From positions 1 to 57,218 of the forward strand of contig PHBD01000019.1 of assembly GCA_002841865.1 (NCBI GenBank): a stretch of DNA of 57,218 nt, read 5' to 3'. Shown here piece after piece: positions 50,058 through 57,218 of the stretch. Below the pieces are notes generated by a model. It ran no database searches. It saw only the letters and a program-made list of their open reading frames with translations, and was not told the origin of the DNA. The position numbers were made by a program, and so were the translations under genes. This DNA comes from Deltaproteobacteria bacterium HGW-Deltaproteobacteria-19 (lineage in GTDB: Bacteria; Desulfobacterota; Syntrophia; Syntrophales; PHBD01). How positions within the stretch are numbered: the stretch's first letter is position 1; each line of letters opens with the position of its first letter.

Positions 50058-50765
50058 TCAGGACTTGCTGAAGTAAACCTCGCCGATGTAGCCTTCCGCC
50101 TGGCTTTTGGTGTTCTGTGAATTGATGTAGAAGCGAAGTCCGTGGGTTGCGCCCCTGGGCTCGCCCCCGTCGACATCCCGGAATACCTTCCGGAAGTCTT
50201 CGTACACATTTCGCTTTTCCGTGTACCAGGTGCCGAGGCGGTCCGTCTTGTTGCGGACGACGACGTACCGAATCTTCTTCATGAGGGGCTTTGGACTTTT
50301 GGTGATCAACCCCTTCGGCGCCTCGTTGTCCCAGACGTAGGTCAGGATCGGGTAGTTCAACGTCTCCGGGAAGCCGGTCGACGGCAGGACAACATAGATC
50401 TGGAGCGCCTGGTCGTCGGTGGCGGACTTCCGGACGTCGCCGCCCCGGGGCAGCCTCGTCGCCGTCCAGGTCCAGTTCAGGTACGGATATTCCTTGAGAT
50501 CGACGCTGACCTCCTTTTCGAGCCCGAAACCAGACCGGGAATCACTTGCCAGGCGCACATAGTAGGCATCTCCGAACTTCTCGAGCCGGATGACCGGCGT
50601 TCCGGAATGGCGCATGATCTTCCAACCCGCCGGAACGCCGTTGACCATCCTTGCGCTCCGGTACAGGGCCACCTCCACGATCTCCCCCCGCAGGGCATAC
50701 GCCGCGGCGGCGGATGTAAGGAGGAACAGCGCCGCCAGGAGAACAATCCGTTTCTTTCTGTTCAT
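50058..50765 (-). CDS. DUF3047-type exported protein
   Basis: A 235-residue protein with a signal peptide (MNRKKRIVLLAALFLLTSAAAAYA, probable cut near residue 24), followed by a beta-rich body with YPYLNWTWTATRLPRGGDVRKSATDDQALQIYVV, typical of the DUF3047 family. NYPILTYVWDN and a late RFYINSQNTKSQAEGYIGEVYF also fit. Function of the family is unknown; secretion to the periplasm is likely. The ATG at 50765 has an AGGTGGG site. Confidence 0.8.
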   Translation of the reverse strand: MNRKKRIVLLAALFLLTSAAAAYALRGEIVEVALYRSARMVNGVPAGWKIMRHSGTPVIRLEKFGDAYYVRLASDSRSGFGLEKEVSVDLKEYPYLNWTWTATRLPRGGDVRKSATDDQALQIYVVLPSTGFPETLNYPILTYVWDNEAPKGLITKSPKPLMKKIRYVVVRNKTDRLGTWYTEKRNVYEDFRKVFRDVDGGEPRGATHGLRFYINSQNTKSQAEGYIGEVYFSKS

Positions 50766-50830
50766 GAAACAACCCACCTTGATTCCCGGGCTCCACCCTG
50801 CTTTTTCGAATCCTTCTCTTTCCGTCACCG

Positions 50831-50857
50831 GGAAAAGGAAAAGCCCGCCAAGCGGGC
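50831..50857 (-). terminator. Terminator-like hairpin beside the pyrE remnant
   Basis: On the minus strand GCCCGC (50857 side), a TTG loop and GCGGGC are followed by TTTTCCTTTTCC. It lies about 70 bases beyond the remnant's stop codon and may be the terminator of the former pyrE gene. Confidence 0.6.
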
Positions 50858-50941
50858 CTATCGAGCATTACCCAAGAATATTAAACACTTGTGATTTTTT
50901 AAGCGGCGATCATAGATCACCTGCGAGGCTCATGCAAGCTC

Positions 50942-51118
50942 TTTTTTATATCGTTTCATGATCCCCGTCCGGGTGAAGACGGCGTCGACGCGGCCCACCA
51001 GGGCCACGATGCTTTCACGCACGCTTTTCTCACGGTCGATGGCGGCAGCGTCGCGATCCGTGACGAGAACCGCATCAAGGGCCTTCCCGGCGGCGCTTAC
51101 CGTTGGTCCGCTACCCAA
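50942..51118 (-). pseudogene. 3' remnant of an orotate phosphoribosyltransferase gene
   Basis: About 58 codons on the minus strand align end to end with the C-terminus of the intact PyrE at 54605-55177. GRVDAVFTRTGIMKRYKKEL corresponds to GRVDAVFTRTEIMERYRKI, IDREKSVRESIVALV to IDREEGGRENILALV, and GPTVSAAGKA to GSTITAIEKA. The catalytic PRPP loop and everything before it are missing. It sits directly against the terminator of the 4-hydroxybutyryl-CoA dehydratase gene. It could be the trace of a pyrE copy displaced by insertion of that gene. Confidence 0.85.
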
Positions 51119-51150
51119 AAAAGAAAGGCAGGGCGCGGCCGCCCTGCCTT
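51113..51150 (-). terminator. Rho-independent terminator after 4-hydroxybutyryl-CoA dehydratase
   Basis: AAAGGCAGGGCG (51123-51134) pairs with CGCCCTGCCTTT (51139-51150) and is followed on the minus strand by CTTTTTTGG. It is the strongest terminator in the window, 22 bases past the dehydratase stop. Confidence 0.9.
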
Positions 51151-51171
51151 TCCATTCGAGCCAATGGAGGA

Positions 51172-52623
51172 TCAGTCCTTCATCCCCATGATTTTCTTTG
51201 CCATCTTCTTCTTCGCGTCGAAATCCGTCAGAACGGTGAACATGAACCGCTGGGTCTGGGGAGCGCCGGCTCCATGCCAGGTCCCGGGCCCATGAAGGCC
51301 CGCCGACCAGTGCTGGAGGAACTTGGCGACCTTCATCCGCTTGTCCGCCGGGGCCGCGGCCCCGAAGGCCTTCTTCAGCATGGGGCCGACCTCCGGGTCT
51401 TCCAGATCCTTCAGCCTCGGCATGGTCACCACCAGGCCGCCGCCGATGTCCCCCGCGTTCTTGATGATTTCCCAGAATCCGTGGGCGATGTTCAGCTTGG
51501 CGGCGTTGCCGAAGAGATCGTCCGGCAGAAAGACGCCGGAGCCTTTCGGTTCCTCACGGCCTCTCATGGCGGCTGCGATGGCGCAGGCGTGGGAGGTCTC
51601 GCTGAAACGGACCATGTCGATGATCTTCTCCTGGATGTGGGGGACCTTTTCCACGCCGATGTATTCGGCGGCCAGCATGGTGCCTCCGATGATCAGGTCG
51701 GCGAACCCCACCTTGCAGGCCCCGCCGCAGTTCATGCGGTGGGCCTTGGCGAACCGGGTGACCATTTTCCCGCAGTACTTGGTCTCGCCGCAGAGAAACA
51801 CACGTTCCCAGGGAATGAACACGTTGTCGAACACCATCGTCGATGTTTCCCGCTGACCGTAGATCGGGTTCCCGAGTTCCGCTTCATCGTCGCCGAACAT
51901 TTCGCGCTCCGCGGAATAGGCGTTGTACTGGCAGATGTAGGACAGACCCGGGACACTGTTCTGGACGGCAAAGGCCAGGGCGAATTTTTCCTCCCCTTCC
52001 TTCAGGGCGCCGCCGGGAAGCACCAGGGTTTCATGGGAGCCGATGGCGCCGCTCTGGCTGACCTTGATCCCCCGCACCACAATCCCGTCGTCCCGTTTCT
52101 CGACGAGGTGGACGAAAGTGTCGATATCATCCTGCTGGGAGGGGCGTTTCTTCCGGTCCCCTTTGGCGTCGGTGATGGCACCCGACACGGCCAGGTCGTT
52201 GGCCTGGGCAAAGGCCAGCCATTTGTTGAAATTTTCCTCATACTTCGTCCCCAGGACCTGGTCCATTTCCCAGGTCGTGGCGGCCACACTGTTAAGGGCG
52301 TCGCAGCCGACACAGCGGTAGTTGCAGGTCCCCACCGTCTGGCTGGTGAGAAGGGCCATCTCCTGCCGCATGTCCAGATCGTGAATATTCCGTGCTACAT
52401 TGAGGTTGCGGTTGATCGGCTCTCCCGTCAGGTGGGACTTCGCCACCATGACTTCCCTGTTTTTCTCGTCCTCGGCCAGCCCGTACATAGCGGAGTTGGC
52501 CATAACCATGGAGCGTGTGACCGGATTGTCCAGCAGATTCGTTACCCATTTCCCCCCGCAATACACACGGGGCTTCATCTTTCTGATGCTGTTCAGATAC
52601 TCCTCTGCCGTTTTTAGAGCCAT
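51172..52623 (-). CDS. 4-hydroxybutyryl-CoA dehydratase/vinylacetyl-CoA isomerase-type protein
   Basis: A 483-residue member of the family that dehydrates 4-hydroxybutyryl-CoA to crotonyl-CoA with FAD and a [4Fe-4S] cluster. Cys100 and Cys104 in GTCNYRCVGC sit in the position and spacing of two cluster ligands of the Clostridium enzyme, and HRMNCGGACK (His295, Cys299, Cys303) is where the remaining His and Cys are expected. The GNPIYGQRETSTMVFDNVFIPWERVF block is common to the HpaB-related fold. A GGGAGGGG site precedes the ATG. A small gene starts the operon, and a strong terminator ends it. Confidence 0.88.
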   Translation of the reverse strand: MALKTAEEYLNSIRKMKPRVYCGGKWVTNLLDNPVTRSMVMANSAMYGLAEDEKNREVMVAKSHLTGEPINRNLNVARNIHDLDMRQEMALLTSQTVGTCNYRCVGCDALNSVAATTWEMDQVLGTKYEENFNKWLAFAQANDLAVSGAITDAKGDRKKRPSQQDDIDTFVHLVEKRDDGIVVRGIKVSQSGAIGSHETLVLPGGALKEGEEKFALAFAVQNSVPGLSYICQYNAYSAEREMFGDDEAELGNPIYGQRETSTMVFDNVFIPWERVFLCGETKYCGKMVTRFAKAHRMNCGGACKVGFADLIIGGTMLAAEYIGVEKVPHIQEKIIDMVRFSETSHACAIAAAMRGREEPKGSGVFLPDDLFGNAAKLNIAHGFWEIIKNAGDIGGGLVVTMPRLKDLEDPEVGPMLKKAFGAAAPADKRMKVAKFLQHWSAGLHGPGTWHGAGAPQTQRFMFTVLTDFDAKKKMAKKIMGMKD

Positions 52624-52645
52624 CGTCCCCTCCTTCCCCCTTTTT

Positions 52646-52945
52646 TCATTTTTCGGATCTGACTTCGACGACCCATTCCGCCTCTCCCCCGGTACCGGGA
52701 AAGGCCATCATGTTGTGCAATGCCGCTTCCATCATCTCGATCAGTTCTGCCGCGGGGCGTCCTCCGGACAGCAGCAGTACCAATCGCCGTCCTTTCCGTT
52801 CGGCTCCTACAATCAGGTCCTTCTGGTGGAAACCTGGAAGCACCTGTTTCCGGGTACAGCAATCCGTGAAACCGGCAAAGGTCCCTGCCAACCCCTGATA
52901 TGTCGCGCAAACCTTGCCGTCGATATCCACGGCGATGGTTTCCAT
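52646..52945 (-). CDS. Small unknown protein upstream of the 4-hydroxybutyryl-CoA dehydratase gene
   Basis: A 99-residue protein starting METIAVDIDGKVCATYQGLAG. It has a mid-length region with CCTRKQVLPGF and GAERKGRRLVLLLSGGRPAAELIEMMEAAL. No membrane segment and no family that I recognise. It ends 22 bases before the dehydratase gene and shares its promoter region. The start at 52945 has GAAGGGAG about eleven bases upstream, while an earlier in-frame start exists at 52972. Confidence 0.65.
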   Translation of the reverse strand: METIAVDIDGKVCATYQGLAGTFAGFTDCCTRKQVLPGFHQKDLIVGAERKGRRLVLLLSGGRPAAELIEMMEAALHNMMAFPGTGGEAEWVVEVRSEK

Positions 52946-53270
52946 GCCCGATGATCTCCCTTCAGGTGCCACTCCCTCTCCTCCTCAATATGCCTGCCCG
53001 GCTGACCCGAGTCTTTGCTTTCCTCTCCATTGACCGGGGTCTCGTCAAGAGCAGACCGTTCACGTTGATTTTCACTCAACTCGTCGACAATCAGGCTTGT
53101 GAATCCGACGTCCCGGAGACGGAGAAGCCCTGCCCGTCATTACGCCCGGGGCTATCCCGGGGAATCCCATGCGGATACAAGATCATTGATTCAGGAACAG
53201 GGCAATCCGGAAATATTACGTATTCTATACGTAGCTAAAATACGTATTACAAGGCTTGGACCGCCGCCGA
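52946..53270. other. Promoter region with a triple TACGTA motif
   Basis: A 325-base gap between the PAS-LuxR gene end and the dehydratase operon. Three TACGTA hexamers lie at 53217-53222, 53228-53233 and 53241-53246, spaced 11 and 13 bases apart, the last within a perfect AATACGTATT palindrome. They are in a distinctly AT-rich stretch. Their place beside a LuxR-type regulator gene and upstream of the dehydratase operon fits a set of operator half-sites, but this is inference. Confidence 0.55.
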
Positions 53271-54551
53271 TTACAGGGACAGGAGGTGAGACCGCAAGTT
53301 GGCCTTCCGGTTTTTCAGGCCGATTTTTTTCCGGATGTTGTCGCGGTGGACTTCTACGGTTCGGGCGGACGCATGGAGGAGCACCGCCATTTCCTTCGTC
53401 GTACGCCCTTCCTTGATGAAATTGATCACCTTGATTTCCATCGGGGTGAGATTGGGGTACTTCGACGAGAGGGTGCGCAGGAACGGGGACACGATCTCGT
53501 TCGTGTTTCTCTCCAGGATTTTCAGCTGGTTACTCTGGTGGCTGTCAAGATGGGTGATCTTCAGGTTCTCGATGTACGGCAGGATCAGCGCCCTCATGTT
53601 GAAGGTGACCTTCTCCTCCAGTTCCGCCTTGTCCTCTTCCCGGCGCTTGAGCAGAACCTTCAGGGCCGTATTGGCATCTTCCAGGTTGCGGGATTGTTCC
53701 TCCAGCTCCCTCTCCCTCTTTTTCAGGGCCTCCTCCATCATCTTGCGTTCGGTGATGTTGCGGGCGATGCCGTGGATCGATACCTGCCTGCCGTTTTCCT
53801 TCACGATCTGGGCATTCACCTCCAGCCAGACAGCCTTGCCGTCCTTCGTGTAGGTGAGAAATTCCAGGGGATTCGTGACCTGCAGACCGTCCCGCTTCTT
53901 CCGGATGAGTTCCCGGACAACGGGGAGGTAGTCCCGATCCAGAAGGGCCTCCAGATTCCGCCCCAGGAGCTGCTCTCTTTCGTAGCCGTATGTCCTGGAG
54001 ACGGAGGCATTGCAGGAGAGGATCCTGCCGTCCAGATCCAGAATGAAAATGATGTCGCTTGCGTTTTCAAAAAGCTCCCGGTACTTCTGCTCCGATTGCC
54101 GCATCGCCTCCTCGGCGCGTCTTCGCTCCGTGGTGTCCGTGACGATTTCGACGATACCGGTAAGAGCGCCTTTTTCATTCCGGACGGGATAGCTGCGCAG
54201 CACCCAGTTTTTCTCGTAGGATGAGAAATCCACGACTTCCTGGGGCTTGCCGGATTCGAGCGTTTTTTCCGCCGGGCATATGCTGCAGGGCTTGCTTCTG
54301 TTATGAAGCGCCCGATAACAGTGTTTCCCGGTCAATTGGCCCGGCACCAGGCTGAAGGCATCATGCATGGCCTTGTTGGCCCAGATGACCTTCATGTCCG
54401 TATCGAGATACAGGACAAGCTCCGTCATGGCGTCGAGGATGACCGACTTCTCCTGCTCCGATTTGCTGAGCGCTTCAAAGATCCGGCGGTACCTCTGTTC
54501 GCCCTGCCGGGTCTTCGAATCGGTCTTCTCGGTTTTCGCTGATTTTTTCAT
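53271..54551 (-). CDS. PAS-PAS sensor with LuxR-type DNA-binding domain
   Basis: A 426-residue one-component regulator. Two PAS domains are visible. The first (about 35-140) carries a four-cysteine run CYRALHNRSKPCSICP that may bind a metal or sense redox. The second (about 150-275) is the usual PAS with TERRRAEEAM and TERKMMEEALKKRE flanking. A coiled-coil follows. The C-terminal about 65 residues are a LuxR/NarL helix-turn-helix, LTPMEIKVINFIKEGRTTKEMAVLLHASARTVEVHRDNIRKKIGL. There is no kinase or receiver domain. It may read a ligand directly and switch transcription of nearby genes. Confidence 0.88.
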   Translation of the reverse strand: MKKSAKTEKTDSKTRQGEQRYRRIFEALSKSEQEKSVILDAMTELVLYLDTDMKVIWANKAMHDAFSLVPGQLTGKHCYRALHNRSKPCSICPAEKTLESGKPQEVVDFSSYEKNWVLRSYPVRNEKGALTGIVEIVTDTTERRRAEEAMRQSEQKYRELFENASDIIFILDLDGRILSCNASVSRTYGYEREQLLGRNLEALLDRDYLPVVRELIRKKRDGLQVTNPLEFLTYTKDGKAVWLEVNAQIVKENGRQVSIHGIARNITERKMMEEALKKRERELEEQSRNLEDANTALKVLLKRREEDKAELEEKVTFNMRALILPYIENLKITHLDSHQSNQLKILERNTNEIVSPFLRTLSSKYPNLTPMEIKVINFIKEGRTTKEMAVLLHASARTVEVHRDNIRKKIGLKNRKANLRSHLLSL

Positions 54552-54604
54552 TGCTTTCAGCCATGGAGCCCGCACCGTGCCTGCTCCCCGGAAAGCAGCC
54601 GGCT

Positions 54605-55177
54605 TCAGATCTTTCTGTACCGCTCCATGATCTCCGTTCGGGTAAAGACGGCATCGACACGGCCGACCAGGGCCAGGATGTTTTCGCGCCCGCCTTCCTC
54701 CCGGTCGATGAGGGCAATGACGCGATCCACGATGAGGCCCGCCTCGCGGGCCTTCTCGATGGCCGTAATCGTCGATCCGCCCGTTGTGATCACGTCGTCG
54801 AGGACAACCACGTGCTCCCCCTTCGCCACGTTCCCTTCGACGGCGCTCTTCGTCCCGTGGGCCTTCACGTCCTTCCGGACGATGAACGACTTGATCGGCT
54901 CCCCCTCCTGGAAGGAGATCACCGACAGCGCATTCGCCAGGGGATCCGCCCCCAGGGTCAGGCCGCCGGCGGCGGTGACACCGGTCCCGCGGATCATCCC
55001 GAAGAGGACGCGGCCGATCAGGTTCATTCCCTCGGGATCGAGGGTAACCGGCTTGCAGTTGAAGTAGAAGAAACTCGTTTTCCCGGAGGCCAGGGTAAAC
55101 GGCGGATCCTCGCGGTATTGAAAGGAACGGCGGAGAATCAGCTCCGCAAGACGATCCCGGTTTGCAGACAGGTCCAT
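54605..55177 (-). CDS. pyrE: Orotate phosphoribosyltransferase
   Basis: A 190-residue PyrE that joins orotate to PRPP in pyrimidine synthesis. The PRPP-binding loop HVVVLDDVITTGGSTITA is at about residues 114-131. FYFNCKPVTLDPEGM and GLTLGADPLA occur earlier, with the lysine-rich SFIVRKDVKAHGTKSAVEG loop in between. Length is slightly short of the E. coli form but normal for the group. It starts 28 bases after tonB. A 3' remnant of a second copy is present at 50942-51118. Confidence 0.97.
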   Translation of the reverse strand: MDLSANRDRLAELILRRSFQYREDPPFTLASGKTSFFYFNCKPVTLDPEGMNLIGRVLFGMIRGTGVTAAGGLTLGADPLANALSVISFQEGEPIKSFIVRKDVKAHGTKSAVEGNVAKGEHVVVLDDVITTGGSTITAIEKAREAGLIVDRVIALIDREEGGRENILALVGRVDAVFTRTEIMERYRKI

Positions 55178-55205
55178 TTCTTATGGGTCCTCCTTAAGTC
55201 GATAT

Positions 55206-55931
55206 TCAGGATAAAGACTCCTCGCTGCGGAGGAGGAATTTCACCGGCACATCCACCTGTATCCGGACCGGCCGGCCCATCCGGCGGGCCGGCTCGAACG
55301 TCCAGGTCCGGACGGCCTCCAGGGCGGACCGGTCCAGGACATCGTATCCCGACGACCGTTTCACCTTGAGGTCACCCACCCGGCCTTCGGCGGATACTTC
55401 CACAGAGAGCAGCACCACTCCCTCATAGCCGCGAAGGCGGGCCGCCAGTGGGTAGGAAGGCCTGGCATTGCTCCGGTAGCGGGGAAGCGCCGCCGTCATG
55501 ACCTCACCGGCAGTCGCACCTCGGGACGGGAGGGCCGCCGATGCGGAGGAGACCTGTCCCGGACTCCTGGATATCAGTGTCGATGTCGTGGCAGCAAGCA
55601 ACACATTCCGGCCCCCTGCACCCTGTGCCTCCCGCCCCGCTTCCTTCTCCACCGGTTTCTCCGGGATTACGGCCCGTGGAGCCGGCACCGGTGATTCGGG
55701 AACGGGTGCAGCCTTCCCTTCGGCGTGCACCGCAGGGGTCTCATTTCCGGCGGGCACTACAGAGATCCAGGAGACGCTCAGGGCCGGAACTTCCGCCTTC
55801 AGGAGCCTCGGCAGGCTGGGTTCGGCAGCGATCAGCACCAGCGTCGCCACCACGGCGACATGGAGGGCCGCCGACATCAGGATGGGAATCCGGATGTTCC
55901 TTTGCCGGGAGGGGAGGCGGATGTTCGTCAT
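55206..55931 (-). CDS. TonB-like energy transducer protein
   Basis: A 241-residue protein with the TonB layout. A single membrane segment is near residues 17-35 (ILMSAALHVAVVATLVLIA), then a long Pro/Ala-rich periplasmic linker, then the C-terminal TonB domain YPLAARLRGYEGVVLLSVEVSAEGRVGDLKVKRSSGYDVLDRSALEAVRTWTFEPARRMGRPV. It would couple inner-membrane energy to outer-membrane receptors. The ExbB and ExbD partners are not in the window. It lies four bases after the methyltransferase gene. Confidence 0.9.
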   Translation of the reverse strand: MTNIRLPSRQRNIRIPILMSAALHVAVVATLVLIAAEPSLPRLLKAEVPALSVSWISVVPAGNETPAVHAEGKAAPVPESPVPAPRAVIPEKPVEKEAGREAQGAGGRNVLLAATTSTLISRSPGQVSSASAALPSRGATAGEVMTAALPRYRSNARPSYPLAARLRGYEGVVLLSVEVSAEGRVGDLKVKRSSGYDVLDRSALEAVRTWTFEPARRMGRPVRIQVDVPVKFLLRSEESLS

Positions 55932-55935
55932 GGCG

Positions 55936-57218
55936 TCAGGAATCCTCCGGTGGCGGCAGGGCCTCCAGGACCCGTACGGCCTCCACGCCGTCCTTTCCGT
56001 ATACGGCCCCGATCGAATCGGCGTATTCCCGGGTAACCACAGCGCCGCCGACGAGGAATGGCGTCCGGAAACCCCGGTCCCGGGCCAGGCCGATCACCTC
56101 TTTCATATGGACCATGGTCGTTGTCATCAGAGCCGAGAGGCCCACGGCCCGGGGTTTCACTTCATCCATGGCCGTGACGATCCGCGCGGCACTCACGTCC
56201 TTCCCCAGGTCCATCACCCGCCAGCCGGCATTACGGAGCATCAGGGAGATGATGTTCTTCCCGATGTCGTGGATATCCCCTTCCACCGTGGCCAGGACGA
56301 TCGACCCCCGGGATGCCCGGGCTGCATCTCCCCGCAGCCGCGGCTCCAGGTGCTCCATGGCCCGCTGCATGGCCTCCGCCCCGGCGATGAGCTGGGGCAG
56401 AAAATAGCGCTTCTGCTCGTAGAGAGCCCCCACCCGGACGACCGCCGGGATCATCGTGTCCTCCACCAGCCGGGAAACGCCGACTCCGGATGCCAGGGCC
56501 TCCTCGACGCGGGCGACAACGCCGTCCCGGTCTCCCTCGAGAATGGCCTGGGAAACCCGCCGGGCGGGATCTAACGCGGCAGCCGGCTCCGGTTCCTTCC
56601 GGACCGCGGAGAAGCGGCGGACGTAGGCGGCGGCGTTCCTGTCCTTCGCCAGGAGCACGTCGCCGGCCATCTTCAGGCTCATCAGTTCTTCCTGCGCCGG
56701 GTTGGCAATGGCCATCGTCAGTCCCAGCGCCTGGGCCATGGCCAGGAAGGCGCCGTTGATCCAGCGCCGCTCGGGCAGGCCGAAGGATACATTGGAGAGG
56801 CCCACGATGGTCCGGCAGTGAAGGCTGCGGGCACACCACTCCACGGTCCGCAGGGTCTCCCGCGGAGCCGCCGGCCGGGAGGCGGCGGTCATCACCAGGG
56901 CGTCCACGACGGCGTCTTCCTTCGTCAGTCCGTGCCGCCGGGCCTCCCGCAGGACCTCCCGGACGATCTCCCGCCGCTCCTCGAAGGTTTCCGGAACCTC
57001 GCGGCCCTTCAGGGGCAGGAGGATGAACATGGCGCCGTAGCGGGCGGCCAGGGGCAGGAGGCGCTCCAGTTTGTCCCGCTCCCCCGAGATGGAGTTGATG
57101 AGGGCCCGACCGGGGTAGAGGCGGAGGGCTGCCTCGATGGTCTCCACGCGGGAAGAGTCGATCACCAGGGGCAGGGAAGTGATGTTGACGACGCTGCCGA
57201 TCACCTCCCGGATGGTCT
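55936..57218 (-). CDS. Corrinoid (B12)-dependent methyltransferase, MetH-like, partial at the window edge
   Basis: At least 427 residues, with the beginning outside the window. The visible N-terminal part is a pterin-binding TIM-barrel domain (LPLVIDSS, ALINSISGERDKLERLLPLA, EDAVVDALVM). After a linker comes the cobalamin-binding module with its helical cap (RVSQAILEGDRDGVVARVEEAL and SRLVEDTMIPAV) and the lower-ligand motif GDIHDIGKN. There is no reactivation domain after it. It therefore resembles corrinoid methyltransferases of the acetyl-CoA and methyl-transfer pathways as much as methionine synthase. The C-terminal end runs to tonB. Confidence 0.88.
   Translation of the reverse strand, partial: TIREVIGSVVNITSLPLVIDSSRVETIEAALRLYPGRALINSISGERDKLERLLPLAARYGAMFILLPLKGREVPETFEERREIVREVLREARRHGLTKEDAVVDALVMTAASRPAAPRETLRTVEWCARSLHCRTIVGLSNVSFGLPERRWINGAFLAMAQALGLTMAIANPAQEELMSLKMAGDVLLAKDRNAAAYVRRFSAVRKEPEPAAALDPARRVSQAILEGDRDGVVARVEEALASGVGVSRLVEDTMIPAVVRVGALYEQKRYFLPQLIAGAEAMQRAMEHLEPRLRGDAARASRGSIVLATVEGDIHDIGKNIISLMLRNAGWRVMDLGKDVSAARIVTAMDEVKPRAVGLSALMTTTMVHMKEVIGLARDRGFRTPFLVGGAVVTREYADSIGAVYGKDGVEAVRVLEALPPPEDS

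Overview
The window is GC-rich bacterial chromosome. Its gene content points to a syntrophic, acyl-CoA-degrading Desulfobacterota (Deltaproteobacteria, most like Syntrophales). The pointers are many acyl-CoA ligases and dehydrogenases, a 4-hydroxybutyryl-CoA dehydratase, an unpaired ETF alpha subunit, Gram-negative envelope genes (LolA, TonB, a PagL-like protein) and a corrinoid methyltransferase. No rRNA, transposase, phage gene or CRISPR array was seen. This placement is inferred from family recognition, not from a search.

Region 1 (about 1-19,350, all on the minus strand) is an acyl-CoA catabolism cluster. It has five AMP-forming acyl-CoA ligases, a thiolase, a short-chain dehydrogenase, a class III CoA-transferase, two paralogous acyl-CoA dehydrogenases, an enoyl-CoA hydratase, a dienoyl-CoA isomerase-like protein, a pair of MaoC-type hydratase subunits and a TetR regulator. 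Together they could activate an acid, dehydrogenate it, hydrate or isomerise the double bond, oxidise the alcohol and cleave thiolytically. A decayed TetR copy lies upstream of the second acyl-CoA dehydrogenase, so a regulator plus dehydrogenase unit was probably duplicated. The left edge carries a large imperfect palindrome.

Region 2 (about 19,800-26,360) has a PagL-like outer-membrane protein, a glycine-zipper lipoprotein, an ETF-alpha/small membrane protein/MobB operon, two small unknown genes, mtnA and pyrG.

Region 3 (about 26,357-37,985) is an amino-sugar nucleotide region. It holds a very large GlmS-like protein (glutamine amidotransferase plus two SIS domains), the wreck of a GlmU-like gene fused in frame to its front, a Fis-type HTH protein, a PH-domain membrane protein and moaC. 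Then comes an AT-richer island carrying an intact GlmU-like gene, glmM and a YvcK-family gene. The island is bracketed by two diverged direct repeats of about 170 bp. Each holds the comM upstream region and first codons, as expected after single-crossover integration of a circle or a tandem duplication. Intact comM follows.

Region 4 (about 38,000-50,000) has a branched-chain aminotransferase, an intergenic region with DnaA-box-like sites and a perfect inverted repeat, a LolA-like protein and a glycogen block. The block comprises a debranching enzyme, a GT4 glycosyltransferase and a 1,418-residue fusion of glycogen synthase to alpha-glucan phosphorylase. A tRNA-Leu(CAG), ribF and endonuclease V follow.

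Region 5 (about 50,000-57,218) has a DUF3047-type protein, a 3' remnant of pyrE, 4-hydroxybutyryl-CoA dehydratase with a small upstream partner, a PAS-PAS-LuxR regulator beside a triple TACGTA motif, intact pyrE, a TonB-like protein and a corrinoid methyltransferase cut by the window edge.
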